Of a stretch of DNA of 64,000 nucleotides, positions 36,510 to 45,794 are shown one piece after another (position 1 is the first letter of the stretch; each line of letters opens with the position of its first letter). The stretch comes from Mycobacterium xenopi (GTDB lineage: Bacteria > Actinomycetota > Actinomycetes > Mycobacteriales > Mycobacteriaceae): assembly GCF_009936235.1 (NCBI RefSeq), contig NZ_AP022314.1, positions 4,340,001-4,404,000 on the forward strand, read 5' to 3'. The notes beneath the pieces are model-generated. The model did not search any database. It was not told where the DNA came from and saw nothing but the letters and a program-made list of their open reading frames with translations. The translations under genes were made by a program, and so were the position numbers.

Positions 36510-37004
36510 ATGTCGCTTGTCGTGCCGCCCTATCCGCCACCGCGCTACCTCGAAGACGAACCGGAAGTCAGCGCCTGGCTCAGGCGCGGCGACCAACCGC
36601 CGGACTACGAGACCTTCGGCGTCAAATACCACTACCTGGCCAACCAGCAGGCCACCGCCGGTGATTACGGCCTGTACCGCGTCGACATCGCCCCGGCCGC
36701 TGGCGGACCCGGTCCGCATTTTCACCGCGCCATTTCCGAAGCCTTCTTTGTGCTCGCCGGGACGATGAGGCTCTACGACGGCAACGAGTGGCTCGACGGA
36801 CATCAGGGCGATTTCCTTTACGTGCCGCCCGGCGGAATCCACGGCTTCCGCAACGAGGCCGACGAGCCCGCCTCGATCTTGATGCTGTTTGCACCGGGCG
36901 CGCCGCGGGAGGCCTATTTCGAGGGCTTCTCCGCGTTGGCCGCTATGAGCGACGATGAACGCCGCGAGTGGTTCATCCGCCACGACAACTTCTGGGTCCA
37001 GTAG
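36510..37004 (+). CDS. Cupin domain protein
   Basis: A 164-residue single-domain cupin. The first metal motif is GPHFHRAISEAFFVLAG (HxH...E) and the second is GDFLYVPPGGIHGF (H). The reaction cannot be assigned from sequence; the family includes dioxygenases, isomerases and binding proteins. ATG 36510 is preferred over the frame start at 36486 because it lies after the CIRCE element and begins MSLVVPPYPPPRYL. It is divergent from groEL2. Confidence 0.86.
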   Translation: MSLVVPPYPPPRYLEDEPEVSAWLRRGDQPPDYETFGVKYHYLANQQATAGDYGLYRVDIAPAAGGPGPHFHRAISEAFFVLAGTMRLYDGNEWLDGHQGDFLYVPPGGIHGFRNEADEPASILMLFAPGAPREAYFEGFSALAAMSDDERREWFIRHDNFWVQ

Positions 37005-37017
37005 CCCGGTCCGCGGT

Positions 37018-37821
37018 CTACCACCCCAGGAGCGTCGGCAGGTCGGCCACCGAGTCGATCACATGGTCGGGCTGCGGCGCGGATTCGTCTGCGGCCCACC
37101 GGTCCAGCGTGTCCTGACGAAACTTGCCGGTGCGCACCAGCACCCCCGTCATTCCCACCGCCTGTGCTGCCAGCACGTCGTTGTGGAGGTCGTCGCCGAC
37201 CATGTACATCTCCTCGGGGTCGGCGCCGAGTCGCGCCGCCGCGGCCAGGAATCCGGCCGGTGCGGGCTTGCCGATCGCGGTGGCCTTGCGACCCGACGCC
37301 TCTTCCAGACCGATCAGGTAGATGCCGGTGTCGATGCGCAGGCCGTCGGCGGTTTTCCATTCGGTGCTGCGATGCATCGCGATCACCGGTACACCCTGCA
37401 CCATCCAGTCGTAGACCCGGCTGAGGGTGAGGTGGTCGAATTCGGGTCCCGCGCCGCCGAGCAGGATCACGTCCGGGGTGCCGGGAGCGCTGTCGCCGGG
37501 GTAGACGATGTCGATGCCGGGCATATCCGCGGTGATCTGCCCGCTGTTGACCAGAAAGCAGCGGGCGCCCGGATAGGTGTTGCGGACGTAGTCGGCGGTC
37601 AGCACCGCGGCGGTGATCACCTCGTCGGCGGCGACCGGCATGCCGGCGTCGCTCAGCGCGGCGGCGATCTGCTCGCGGGTGCGGCTGGTGGTATTGGTCA
37701 GATACGAGCGGGGGATCCGATGCTCGGCCAGCACTCGCAGCGTGTCGGCTGCGCCGTCGACTGGCTGCCACGAAATCACCAGGACGCCATCGATATCGAA
37801 CAACACACCACCGACCGACAT
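37018..37821 (-). CDS. HAD-superfamily IIA phosphatase (LHPP-like, TIGR01458 type)
   Basis: A 267-residue hydrolase. The nucleophile motif is LFDIDGVLVISW, motif II Thr lies in SYLTNTTSRTREQI, motif III Lys in GKPAPAGF and motif IV in MVGDDLHNDVLAAQ. The cap is type IIA. Relatives dephosphorylate phospholysine, phosphohistidine, inorganic pyrophosphate or nucleotides; the substrate here is open. The ATG at 37821 replaces the longer frame to 38076, which overlaps the PH-domain gene. Confidence 0.88.
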   Translation of the reverse strand: MSVGGVLFDIDGVLVISWQPVDGAADTLRVLAEHRIPRSYLTNTTSRTREQIAAALSDAGMPVAADEVITAAVLTADYVRNTYPGARCFLVNSGQITADMPGIDIVYPGDSAPGTPDVILLGGAGPEFDHLTLSRVYDWMVQGVPVIAMHRSTEWKTADGLRIDTGIYLIGLEEASGRKATAIGKPAPAGFLAAAARLGADPEEMYMVGDDLHNDVLAAQAVGMTGVLVRTGKFRQDTLDRWAADESAPQPDHVIDSVADLPTLLGW

Positions 37822-37874
37822 GCTGCGACAGTAAACCGCGCGCAAGGCGCCCGCTTGGGCGCGCTGGGCGGCGG

Positions 37875-39323
37875 CTACGGCACCGCCCACCTGCTGTCGG
37901 CTACCCACGGCGAGGCCTGCGCCGCGATCGTCCACGCCAGTTGCTCGGGCACGTCGATCACGTGGTAGCGCTTGGTGCCCGCCGCGGTGGCCGCCACCAG
38001 CGTGGCGACCCCGGCACGGCGCTGCAGTAGCGTCTGCCGCACGGTCCAGCCGACGATCCCCGCCGCGGCGACGCAATCGCGATGTCGCTCAAGGCTTCCC
38101 GCCCGCGCCACCAGCCAACCGCCGTCGACCCGATGTCCCAGCGCGCGCACACGGTCGGCGGCCAGCCATGCGCCGCACACCATCAGCACGGCCCACCCCA
38201 GCCACAGCCACGGCGCCACGCCAGCCGTTGCCGTTAACCCGGCCAGCACAACACCGACCGCCGTCGGCAGCCCGAGCGCACGTGTCCAGCGTCGGCGCGC
38301 CGCACTTCGGCCGTGACCGCGCAGCGGGCCGCTGACCACGCGGGCATTCCCGACGAGCGCGGTCAGCACCGACTCGGCGGTGTGAATTGGGCACGGGGGC
38401 AGCAGCATCGACGATTCGCCGGCACCGCCGACACCGGTCATGACCGCGTCCAGCCGGGCACCGCCGAACATGCGCACCAGCAGCGGTTGCCGCAGCGTCC
38501 CACCGCGCAGCCGGCCCATGTCGTAGGTGTGTTCGCGCACCCGCAAAAGGCCATGCCGCAGATGCAGCACCTCGGCCCGTCGGGTCAGCACCAAGTTGCC
38601 GTAGGTGGTCAGCGACCGCAGCACCGCCAACACGACCGAGGCCAGCAACACGACCACCGCCAGCAGGACCACCGTGGCGGCCACCCCGGCGCGCTCGACG
38701 GTGGTCAACCCGGACTGGCCCACCCACGAATGTTGGAGCGCCGCAGCAACTCCGGTCTGATAGATGCCGCCCACCGCAGCGGCGATCATCGCCAGGCCGG
38801 AAACGCTTAGCGGCGCGAAGCGTAACCAGGACGGCTGCCAGCGGGCCAGCACCACCTCCGGCGCCGAAGGCTCGGCCACGGCGGGAGCGGCCTGCAGCGG
38901 CTCGTTGAGCAGGATCGCGCGCAGCCGAGGAACCTGCGCCACCTCGACGGCGTCGAGCTCGAAGAGACTGTCGCCCTTGGCTTCTTGACCGGTGCTCACC
39001 CGAAGCACAGCTAGCCCCAGCAGCCGGTGCAGCAACCGCGCGTCGGTCTGCACCGAGCGAATCCGGTTGCGCGGCACCGAAATCACCTTGCGCTGCAGCA
39101 CACCGGTGCGCAGCCGCACCTCGTCGGGTTCGATGCGATAGCCGGTGGTGAACCAGCGCGCAACGCCGAGCAGGGCCGTCACCCCCAGCGCCGCCAACGC
39201 CCAGGCCGGATTGCCGGTGGTCGAGCCCAAGACGATCCCGCCGACCAGTAGCGGCAGTTGCCGCAGCAACTCATGCACCGGATGCACCAGCAGCATGCGC
39301 GGGCTCAGCCGCTGCCAGGTCAC
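37875..39323 (-). CDS. Membrane protein with bacterial PH (bPH2/YdbT-like) domains
   Basis: A 482-residue protein with GTG start overlapping the preceding gene's stop (GTGA). It has hydrophobic pairs near residues 15-50, 165-225 and 345-385, and soluble domains of the type YRIEPDEVRLRTGVLQRKVISVPRNRIRSVQTD (a bPH2 hallmark) repeated about three times. The YdbS/YdbT pair is common in Firmicutes and actinobacteria and is of unknown function; it protects against a bacteriocin in Bacillus. It is not in this place in M. tuberculosis. Confidence 0.85.
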   Translation of the reverse strand: MTWQRLSPRMLLVHPVHELLRQLPLLVGGIVLGSTTGNPAWALAALGVTALLGVARWFTTGYRIEPDEVRLRTGVLQRKVISVPRNRIRSVQTDARLLHRLLGLAVLRVSTGQEAKGDSLFELDAVEVAQVPRLRAILLNEPLQAAPAVAEPSAPEVVLARWQPSWLRFAPLSVSGLAMIAAAVGGIYQTGVAAALQHSWVGQSGLTTVERAGVAATVVLLAVVVLLASVVLAVLRSLTTYGNLVLTRRAEVLHLRHGLLRVREHTYDMGRLRGGTLRQPLLVRMFGGARLDAVMTGVGGAGESSMLLPPCPIHTAESVLTALVGNARVVSGPLRGHGRSAARRRWTRALGLPTAVGVVLAGLTATAGVAPWLWLGWAVLMVCGAWLAADRVRALGHRVDGGWLVARAGSLERHRDCVAAAGIVGWTVRQTLLQRRAGVATLVAATAAGTKRYHVIDVPEQLAWTIAAQASPWVADSRWAVP

Positions 39324-39829
39324 GTCGCATCCTCGGCGCCGATCGCCGCGATATCGGTCAACTGTGCGACCACCCGGTCCGCGACGTGGGAATCCAGCGC
39401 CGCGATGTGCACCGCCCCCGCCGACGACGCGGTGGTAACGGTGACGTTGGCCAGCCCGAACAACCGCTCCAGCGGGCCGCGGTAGGTGTCGACCGTCTGT
39501 ACCCGCGAAATCGGCGCGATCCGCCGCTCCTGCACCAGCCAACCGCTGCGCGTGTAGACGGCTTGCGGGCTGATCTCCCAACGGTGCACGCGATACCGCC
39601 ACCATGGCACCACCACGGCGGAGACCACCAGGCCCGCCGCGGTGCCGCCCGCGGCGACGGCGTGCAGCCACGGCTCGCGCCGATCCACCACCAGCCACGC
39701 CAGCTGGGCTACCGCCAACACCAGCCAGGGAATCGCGCCGCTGACCGCCCACAACAGCGGTGCCTTGCGGCTGGGTGGATGCGCGGGGTCGGCCAGGCAC
39801 ACAACCGGGCTGGGCGTGCCGTTGTCCAT
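39320..39829 (-). CDS. Small PH-domain membrane protein (YdbS-like)
   Basis: A 169-residue protein with two hydrophobic segments (about 22-45 and 54-75) and one bPH2 domain (YRVHRWEISPQAVYTRSGWL and RIAPISRVQTVDTYRG). It is the partner of the larger YdbT-like protein and overlaps it by four bases. ATG 39829 is chosen; a start at 39874 would add 15 residues without family support. Confidence 0.84.
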   Translation of the reverse strand: MDNGTPSPVVCLADPAHPPSRKAPLLWAVSGAIPWLVLAVAQLAWLVVDRREPWLHAVAAGGTAAGLVVSAVVVPWWRYRVHRWEISPQAVYTRSGWLVQERRIAPISRVQTVDTYRGPLERLFGLANVTVTTASSAGAVHIAALDSHVADRVVAQLTDIAAIGAEDAT

Positions 39830-39941
39830 AGCGTCGAGAATGCCACCCGGCGGGTTAGGCCATCGCACGCCCAATCGCCCGGCTCACCCTCGCCGCTGTG
39901 CGGTGCGCGACGGTGTCGGCAGGTCGGTATCGTTTTCGGCC

Positions 39942-40865
39942 ATGGGCGCTAACGGCAAGTGGACCGTCGCTGACGTACCTGACCAGAGCGGCCGGGTCGC
40001 CATCGTCACCGGCGCCAACACCGGAATCGGCTACCACACCGCCGCGGTGCTCGCCCAGCGCGGTGCGCATGTCGTGCTGGCGGTGCGTAACCTGGAGAAG
40101 GGCAACGCCGCCCTCGCCAAAATCGTCGCCGCCAGTCCCGACGCCGACGTCACCCTGCAAGAACTCGACTTGAGCTCACTGGAGTCGGTGCGCGCCGCCG
40201 CGCACGCGCTGCGCCGCGCCTATCCGCGCATCGACCTGCTGATCAACAACGCCGGCGTCATGTACACGCCCAAGCAGCTGACCAAAGACGGCTTCGAGAT
40301 GCAGTTCGGCACAAACCATCTCGGCCACTTCGCGCTGACCGGGCTGCTGCTCGACCGGTTGCTGCATGTGCGGGAGTCGCGGGTGGTGACCGTCAGCAGC
40401 AACGCTCACCGGTTTCGAGCCGCCATCCACTTCGACGATCTGAACTGGGAGCGTCGCTACGACCGGGTCGCCGCCTACGGGCAATCCAAGCTGGCCAACC
40501 TGCTGTTCACCTACGAACTGCAGCGACGGCTGGCGGCCAAGAATGCGCCGACGATCGCCGTGGCCGCCCACCCCGGCGCCTCCAGCACCGAGCTCACCCG
40601 CAACCTACCCATCGTGCTCAAACCCGCTGTGGCAGTGTTCGGCCCGCTGATATTCCAAAGCGCAGCGATGGGTGCGCTGCCGACACTGCGCGCGGCCACC
40701 GATCCCGACGTGCAGGGTGGTCAGTATTACGGCCCGAGCGGGTTGGGCCAGCAGCGGGGACATCCGAAGTTGGTGGAGTCGAGCGCGCAGTCTCACGACG
40801 AAGAGCTGCAGCGGCGGCTGTGGGCCGTGTCCGAAGAACTCACCGGCGTCACGTTCCCGGTTTGA
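39942..40865 (+). CDS. Short-chain dehydrogenase/reductase (Rv0439c-like)
   Basis: A 307-residue classical-like SDR of the retinol dehydrogenase/protochlorophyllide reductase-like group. The cofactor motif is VAIVTGANTGIGYHTAAVLA, with LLINNAGVMYTPK, and the active site is represented by Ser in VVTVSSNAHRF and YGQSKLANL (YxxxK). The substrate is unknown. It begins the SDR-moeA-psd-pssA-AAA operon, also seen in M. tuberculosis. Confidence 0.9.
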   Translation: MGANGKWTVADVPDQSGRVAIVTGANTGIGYHTAAVLAQRGAHVVLAVRNLEKGNAALAKIVAASPDADVTLQELDLSSLESVRAAAHALRRAYPRIDLLINNAGVMYTPKQLTKDGFEMQFGTNHLGHFALTGLLLDRLLHVRESRVVTVSSNAHRFRAAIHFDDLNWERRYDRVAAYGQSKLANLLFTYELQRRLAAKNAPTIAVAAHPGASSTELTRNLPIVLKPAVAVFGPLIFQSAAMGALPTLRAATDPDVQGGQYYGPSGLGQQRGHPKLVESSAQSHDEELQRRLWAVSEELTGVTFPV

Positions 40866-40876
40866 GGCCCGGTCTG

Positions 40877-42088
40877 ATGCGATCAGTCGAGGAGCACCAG
40901 CGCGTCGTCGCAGGCCTGATCACCGCCCGCCCGGCCACCGCCGCCGGGCTCGCCGACGCGCAAGGTCTGGCCCTGGCCGACGACGTGACCGCCCCGCTGT
41001 CACTGCCGGTTTTCGACAATTCGGCGATGGACGGCTACGCGGTGCGCGCCGAGGATGTGGCATCGGCCACCGCCGAGCATCCCGTGAAATTGCCGGTGGC
41101 CGAAGACATTCCGGCCGGAAGGACCGACACGCTCACGCTGGCGCCGGGCACCGCGCACCGAATCATGACCGGCGCCCCGGTGCCGCAGGGTGCGACGGCC
41201 GTGGTGCCGGTGGAAAACACCGACGCGGGCACCGAGACCGTGGCGATCTACGCCGCCGCCGGCAAAGGCCGCCACATCCGGCGGGCGGGTGAGGACGTCA
41301 CCGCGGGCACCACAGTGCTGCGCGCCGGGCAAGTGGTCACCCCGGCGGTGATGGGACTGGCGGCGGCGCTGGGGCTCGCCGAGCTGCCTGTGATCCCGCG
41401 ACAGCGGGTGTTGGTGATTTCCACCGGCTCGGAGCTGGTGTCGCCGGGCACACCCCTGCGGCCGGGGCAGATCTATGAATCCAATGCGGTCATGCTGGCC
41501 GCTGCGCTGCGCGACGCCGGCGCCGCCGTGGTCGCCACCGCGACCGCGGGCGACGACGTCACCCAGTTCGTCGCGGTGCTGGACCGCTACGCCGCCGGGG
41601 CCGACTTGATCATCACCAGCGGCGGGGTCAGCGCGGGCGCCTACGAGGTGGTCAAGGACGCGTTCGGCCGCGCCGGCGACCAGGGCGTGGAGTTCGTCAA
41701 GGTGGCGATGCAGCCCGGCATGCCGCAAGGAATCGGAAGGGTGGCCGGCACGCCGATCGTCACGCTGCCCGGCAACCCGGTCAGCGCGCTGGTGTCCTTC
41801 GAGGTGTTCATCCGCCCGGCGCTGCGGCGCGCCATGGGCCTGCCGGCGCCCGACAGGCCACGGGTCTCGGCGGTGCTCACCGAGACGCTGACCTCGCCGA
41901 GCGGTAAACGCCAGTTCCGCCGTGGGGTGCTCGACGCCGCCGCGGGCACCGTCACCAGCTATGGCCCGCCGGCGTCACACCATCTGCGCTGGCTGGCGTC
42001 GGCGAACTGCCTGCTGGACATTCCCGAAGATGTCACCGAGGTGCCGGCCGGATCGACGGTCGAAGTGTGGGAGCTGTCGGCTTCGTAA
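40877..42088 (+). CDS. moeA: Molybdopterin molybdenumtransferase MoeA (MoeA2 type)
   Basis: A 403-residue MoeA that inserts molybdate into adenylated molybdopterin. The conserved DNSAMDGYAVRAEDV and IMTGAPVPQGATAVVPVENT segments form the N-terminal domain, and ITSGGVSAGAYEVVKD the MoaB/Mog-fold domain; GNPVSALVSFEVFIRPAL is followed by the C-terminal barrel. The ATG is 11 bp after the SDR stop. Its position matches moeA2 (Rv0438c). Confidence 0.93.
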   Translation: MRSVEEHQRVVAGLITARPATAAGLADAQGLALADDVTAPLSLPVFDNSAMDGYAVRAEDVASATAEHPVKLPVAEDIPAGRTDTLTLAPGTAHRIMTGAPVPQGATAVVPVENTDAGTETVAIYAAAGKGRHIRRAGEDVTAGTTVLRAGQVVTPAVMGLAAALGLAELPVIPRQRVLVISTGSELVSPGTPLRPGQIYESNAVMLAAALRDAGAAVVATATAGDDVTQFVAVLDRYAAGADLIITSGGVSAGAYEVVKDAFGRAGDQGVEFVKVAMQPGMPQGIGRVAGTPIVTLPGNPVSALVSFEVFIRPALRRAMGLPAPDRPRVSAVLTETLTSPSGKRQFRRGVLDAAAGTVTSYGPPASHHLRWLASANCLLDIPEDVTEVPAGSTVEVWELSAS

Positions 42089-42097
42089 GATGTCCGC

Positions 42098-42796
42098 GTG
42101 GCACGACGCCCCGGCGACCTGGAATCCGGTCCGCAGCGCCTGGCCGCGTTGGTGCGCTCCGCGGTTCCACCGGTACATCCGGCCGGGCTGCCATTCATCG
42201 GCGCTGGACTGGCTGTCGCGCTGGCCGGACGCCGCTCGCGGTGGCTGCGCCGGGCGGGGCTGCTGACCGCGGGCGCCTGTGCGGGCTTTTTCCGCCACCC
42301 GCCCCGGGTGCCGCCGACCAGACCCGGTGTGGTGGTCGCAGCGGCTGACGGCTTGATCTGCGTCGTGGACACCGCTTGTCCGCCAAGCGAACTCGGCCTA
42401 CCCGACGTGCCCCTCCCCCGGGTCAGCATCTTCTTGTCACTGCTGGACGCCCACGTGCAGCGCGCCCCGGTCGGCGGCGAGGTGATCAGGGTGTACCACC
42501 GGCCGGGTCGCTTCGGTTCGGCCGACTTGGCCGCGGCCAGCGAACACAACGAGCGCACCAGCATGCTGCTACGCACTGAAAACGGCGCGCAGATCGTCGT
42601 CGTGCAGATCGCCGGGCTGCTGGCACGGCGCATCGTCTGCGATGCCCGGGCCGGCGACAAGCTGTCGATCGGCGACACCTACGGGCTGATCCGATTCGGT
42701 TCGCGGCTCGACACCTACCTGCCCGCGGGATGCGAGCCGCTGGTCAGCGTCGGGCAGCGGGCACTCGCCGGTGAAACCGTGCTGGCCGAACTGTGA
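42098..42796 (+). CDS. psd: Phosphatidylserine decarboxylase
   Basis: A 232-residue PSD of the short archaeal/actinobacterial type. RFGSRLDTYLP contains the Gly-Ser self-cleavage site that generates the pyruvoyl group, and FLSLLDAHVQRAPVGGEV the conserved metal-near His region. A hydrophobic N-terminal segment (about 33-60) anchors it. It makes phosphatidylethanolamine from phosphatidylserine. GTG 42098 starts nine bases after moeA; the stop overlaps pssA. Confidence 0.93.
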   Translation: MARRPGDLESGPQRLAALVRSAVPPVHPAGLPFIGAGLAVALAGRRSRWLRRAGLLTAGACAGFFRHPPRVPPTRPGVVVAAADGLICVVDTACPPSELGLPDVPLPRVSIFLSLLDAHVQRAPVGGEVIRVYHRPGRFGSADLAAASEHNERTSMLLRTENGAQIVVVQIAGLLARRIVCDARAGDKLSIGDTYGLIRFGSRLDTYLPAGCEPLVSVGQRALAGETVLAEL

Positions 42797-43656
42797 TCAC
42801 CGCCAAGCCGCGCGGTAGGCCGTCGGTCAACTTGCGCATCCTGCCCAGCTCAATGAGCGTGCTGGCGATCTGCGCGGGGCTGACCTCGATCCGCTTCGCG
42901 CTGGTAGGCCAGCCGCACGCCGCGATGGCGCTGATCGCCGCGGCCGCCATCCTCGACGGGCTCGACGGGCGGGTGGCCCGCTTCTTCGACGCCGAGTCGC
43001 GAATGGGCGAGGAGATCGACTCGCTGGCCGACGCGGTGAACTTCGGGGTGGCGCCCGCGATGGTGATCTACGCGTCGCTGCTGTCCGCGTCGCCGGCGGG
43101 CTGGTTGGTGGTGTTGTTCTATGCGGTGGCGATCGTGCTGCGGCTGGCTCGGTTCAACGCGCTGCTCGACGACGCCACCCTGCCCGCCTACACCCGGGAA
43201 TTCTTCGTCGGGATGCCCGCCCCGGCCGGCGCGATCGCGGTGCTCGGGCCGCTGGCCGCCAAACTGCAGTTCGGCAGCGGCTGGTGGAGCTCGCCGTGGG
43301 TCGTGTGCGCCTGGGTGGCGGGCTGTTCGCTGCTGGTGGTCAGCCGGATCCCGATGAAGAAGATGCACGCGGTGGCGGTACCGCCGAACCTGGCCGCGTT
43401 GCTGCTGGCGGGGTTGGCGATCGTCGCGGCGGCCGCGTTCCTGTTTCCCTACGTGCTGGTGATGGTGGCCATCGCCGCCTACCTGTGCCACATCCCGCTC
43501 TCCGTCCGCAGCCACCGCTGGCTCGCCGAGCATCCCGAGGTCTGGGGCGAGCGGCCCAAGCAGCGGCGCGCTGTGCGGCGGGCGATCCGCCGGGCACAGC
43601 CCAGTCGCCGGTCGATGGCGCGGCTGGGTCTGCGCAAGCCCGCCGGCCGGACATGA
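42793..43656 (+). CDS. pssA: CDP-diacylglycerol-serine O-phosphatidyltransferase
   Basis: A 287-residue integral membrane enzyme that makes phosphatidylserine from CDP-diacylglycerol. The CDP-alcohol phosphotransferase motif DGLDGRVAR with GEEIDSLAD (D-x2-DG-x2-AR-x8-G-x3-D-x3-D) is present at residues 56-80, and several transmembrane helices follow. A basic, poorly conserved C-terminus ends the protein. It overlaps psd (GTGA) and the AAA ATPase (ATGA), so the three are coupled; the PS made is then decarboxylated by Psd. Confidence 0.94.
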   Translation: MITAKPRGRPSVNLRILPSSMSVLAICAGLTSIRFALVGQPHAAMALIAAAAILDGLDGRVARFFDAESRMGEEIDSLADAVNFGVAPAMVIYASLLSASPAGWLVVLFYAVAIVLRLARFNALLDDATLPAYTREFFVGMPAPAGAIAVLGPLAAKLQFGSGWWSSPWVVCAWVAGCSLLVVSRIPMKKMHAVAVPPNLAALLLAGLAIVAAAAFLFPYVLVMVAIAAYLCHIPLSVRSHRWLAEHPEVWGERPKQRRAVRRAIRRAQPSRRSMARLGLRKPAGRT

Positions 43657-45794
43657 CGCGCCCACAGCTGACCCTCACCGCCCGGCTGAACACCTCGCCG
43701 GTCGACTCCCGCCGCGGTGTCGTCCGTCTGCACCCGAAAGCCATTGCCGCCCTTGGCATTCGGGAATGGGACGCGGTGTCGCTGACCGGGTCGCGGACCA
43801 CGGCGGCGGTCGCCGGCGTGGCGGGAGCAGACATCCCGGTCGGCACGATCCTGCTCGACGACGTGACACTGTCCAATGCCGGCCTGCGCGAGGGCACCGC
43901 GGTGATCGTCGCCCCCGTCACCGTGTACGGCGCGCGCTCGGTGATGCTGAGCGGCTCACCGCTGGCAACACAATCGATCGCGCCGACCACCCTCCGCCAA
44001 GCCCTGCTCGGCAAGGTGCTCACCGTGGGCGACGCGGTGTCGCTGCTGCCCCGCGACCTCGGGCCGGGCACCTCCACGTCCGCCGCCACCCGCGCGCTGG
44101 CCTCCGCGGTCGGCATCAGCTGGACCTCCGAGCTGCTGACCGTCACCGGCGTCGAGCCCGCCGGGCCGGTGAGCGTGCAGCCCAACTCCTCGGTGACCTG
44201 GGGAACCGGTGTGCCCGAAGCTGCGCCGGAACCGACCGCTCGTCGGGTCGCCGTCGATGACCTCAAGGGCGTCCACCCGCAGGTGGCCAAGCTGACCGAA
44301 TGGCTCAAGCTCGCGCTCGACGAGCCGCACCTGCTGCAAACCCTGGGCGCATCCCCGCACCTGGGCGTGCTGGTGTCCGGCCCGGCCGGGGTGGGCAAGG
44401 CGACGCTGGTGCGCGCGGTGTGCGCCGGTCGCCGGCTGGTCGAACTCGACGGCCCGGAGATCGGCGCGCTGGCCGGCGACGACCGGCTCAAGGCGGTGAC
44501 GACGGCGACCGCAACGGTGCGCGACGGCGGCGGGGTGCTGCTGATCACCGACGTCGACGCGCTGCTGCCCGCCACCGCCGAGCCGGTGGCCACCTTGATC
44601 CTGGCCGAGCTGCGCGCGCTGGTGGCCACCAGCGGTGTCGCGTTCGTCGCCACCTCGGCGGTGCCGGACCGGCTCGACACCCGGCTGCGCGCCCCCGACC
44701 TGTGTGACCGGGAACTCGTGGTGCCGCTGCCCGACGCAGCCACCCGCGCCGCACAGCTGGCTGCCCTGCTGCGGTCGGTGCCGACACGTGACCTTAATTT
44801 TGACGAAATTGCCAGCCGCACACCGGGATTCGTCGTCGCCGACCTGGCTGCATTGGTGCGTGAGGCGGCGCTGCGGGCAGCGGCGAGAGCCAGCGCCGAC
44901 GGAAAACCGCCGGCCCTGACCCAAGGCGACCTGATCGGCGCACTGCAGGTGATCCGACCGCTGTCGCGCTCCGCCACCGAAGAGGTGTCGGTCGGGACCG
45001 TGACGATCGACGACGTCGGCGACATGGCCGGCACCAAGCAGGCCCTCACCGAGGCGGTGCTGTGGCCGCTGCAGCACCCCGACACCTTCGCCCGCCTCGG
45101 CGTGGAGCCGCCGCGCGGGGTGTTGCTCTACGGTCCACCGGGTTGCGGCAAGACGTTTTTGGTGCGGGCGCTGGCCAGCACCGGGCAGCTCTCCGTGCAC
45201 GCCGTCAAAGGCTCCGAACTCATGGATAAATGGGTCGGCGCCTCGGAAAAGGCGGTGCGGGAACTGTTTCGGCGGGCCCGTGATTCCGCGCCGTCGCTGG
45301 TCTTCCTCGACGAGATCGACGCGCTGGCACCGCGGCGCGGCCAAAGCTTCGACAGCGGCGTCACCGACCGGGTAGTCGCTGCGCTGCTGACCGAGCTCGA
45401 CGGCATCAACCCGCTGCGCGACGTCGTGGTGCTCGGTGCCACCAACCGGCCCGAGCTGATCGATCCCGCGCTGCTGCGGCCGGGACGGCTGGAGCGGCTG
45501 GTGTTCGTCGAGCCGCCGGACACCGCGGCGCGTTACGACATCCTGCGCACCGCGGGCAAGTCGATCCCGCTTGCCGCCGACGTCGACATCGACGCGCTGG
45601 CCGGCGAGCTCGACGGCTACAGCGCCGCCGACTGCGTCGCCCTGCTGCGGGAGGCCGCGCTGGCCGCGATGCGGCGCTCCATCGACGCCGCGGACGTCAC
45701 CGCCGCCGACCTCGCCGCCGCGCGTGAAACAGTGCGGCCGTCGTTGGATCCGCTTCAGCTTGAGTCATTGCGCGCCTTCGCGGCCTCGCCGTAG
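43653..45794 (+). CDS. CDC48/p97-like tandem AAA+ ATPase (Rv0435c-like)
   Basis: A 713-residue protein with an N-terminal double-psi-barrel-like domain (residues 1-185: VRLHPKAIAALGIREWDAVSL) and two AAA+ modules. D1 (about 205-420) has P-loop GPAGVGKATL but a Walker B of LLITDVDALLP without the catalytic Glu. D2 (about 445-705) has GPPGCGKTFLVRA, LVFLDEIDALAP and the GATNRPELIDPALLRPGRLE sensor/arginine-finger region. The family unfolds substrates by pulling them through its ring; the mycobacterial target is unknown. It converges with a small minus-strand gene and overlaps it by 40 bp. Confidence 0.92.
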   Translation: MTRPQLTLTARLNTSPVDSRRGVVRLHPKAIAALGIREWDAVSLTGSRTTAAVAGVAGADIPVGTILLDDVTLSNAGLREGTAVIVAPVTVYGARSVMLSGSPLATQSIAPTTLRQALLGKVLTVGDAVSLLPRDLGPGTSTSAATRALASAVGISWTSELLTVTGVEPAGPVSVQPNSSVTWGTGVPEAAPEPTARRVAVDDLKGVHPQVAKLTEWLKLALDEPHLLQTLGASPHLGVLVSGPAGVGKATLVRAVCAGRRLVELDGPEIGALAGDDRLKAVTTATATVRDGGGVLLITDVDALLPATAEPVATLILAELRALVATSGVAFVATSAVPDRLDTRLRAPDLCDRELVVPLPDAATRAAQLAALLRSVPTRDLNFDEIASRTPGFVVADLAALVREAALRAAARASADGKPPALTQGDLIGALQVIRPLSRSATEEVSVGTVTIDDVGDMAGTKQALTEAVLWPLQHPDTFARLGVEPPRGVLLYGPPGCGKTFLVRALASTGQLSVHAVKGSELMDKWVGASEKAVRELFRRARDSAPSLVFLDEIDALAPRRGQSFDSGVTDRVVAALLTELDGINPLRDVVVLGATNRPELIDPALLRPGRLERLVFVEPPDTAARYDILRTAGKSIPLAADVDIDALAGELDGYSAADCVALLREAALAAMRRSIDAADVTAADLAAARETVRPSLDPLQLESLRAFAASP

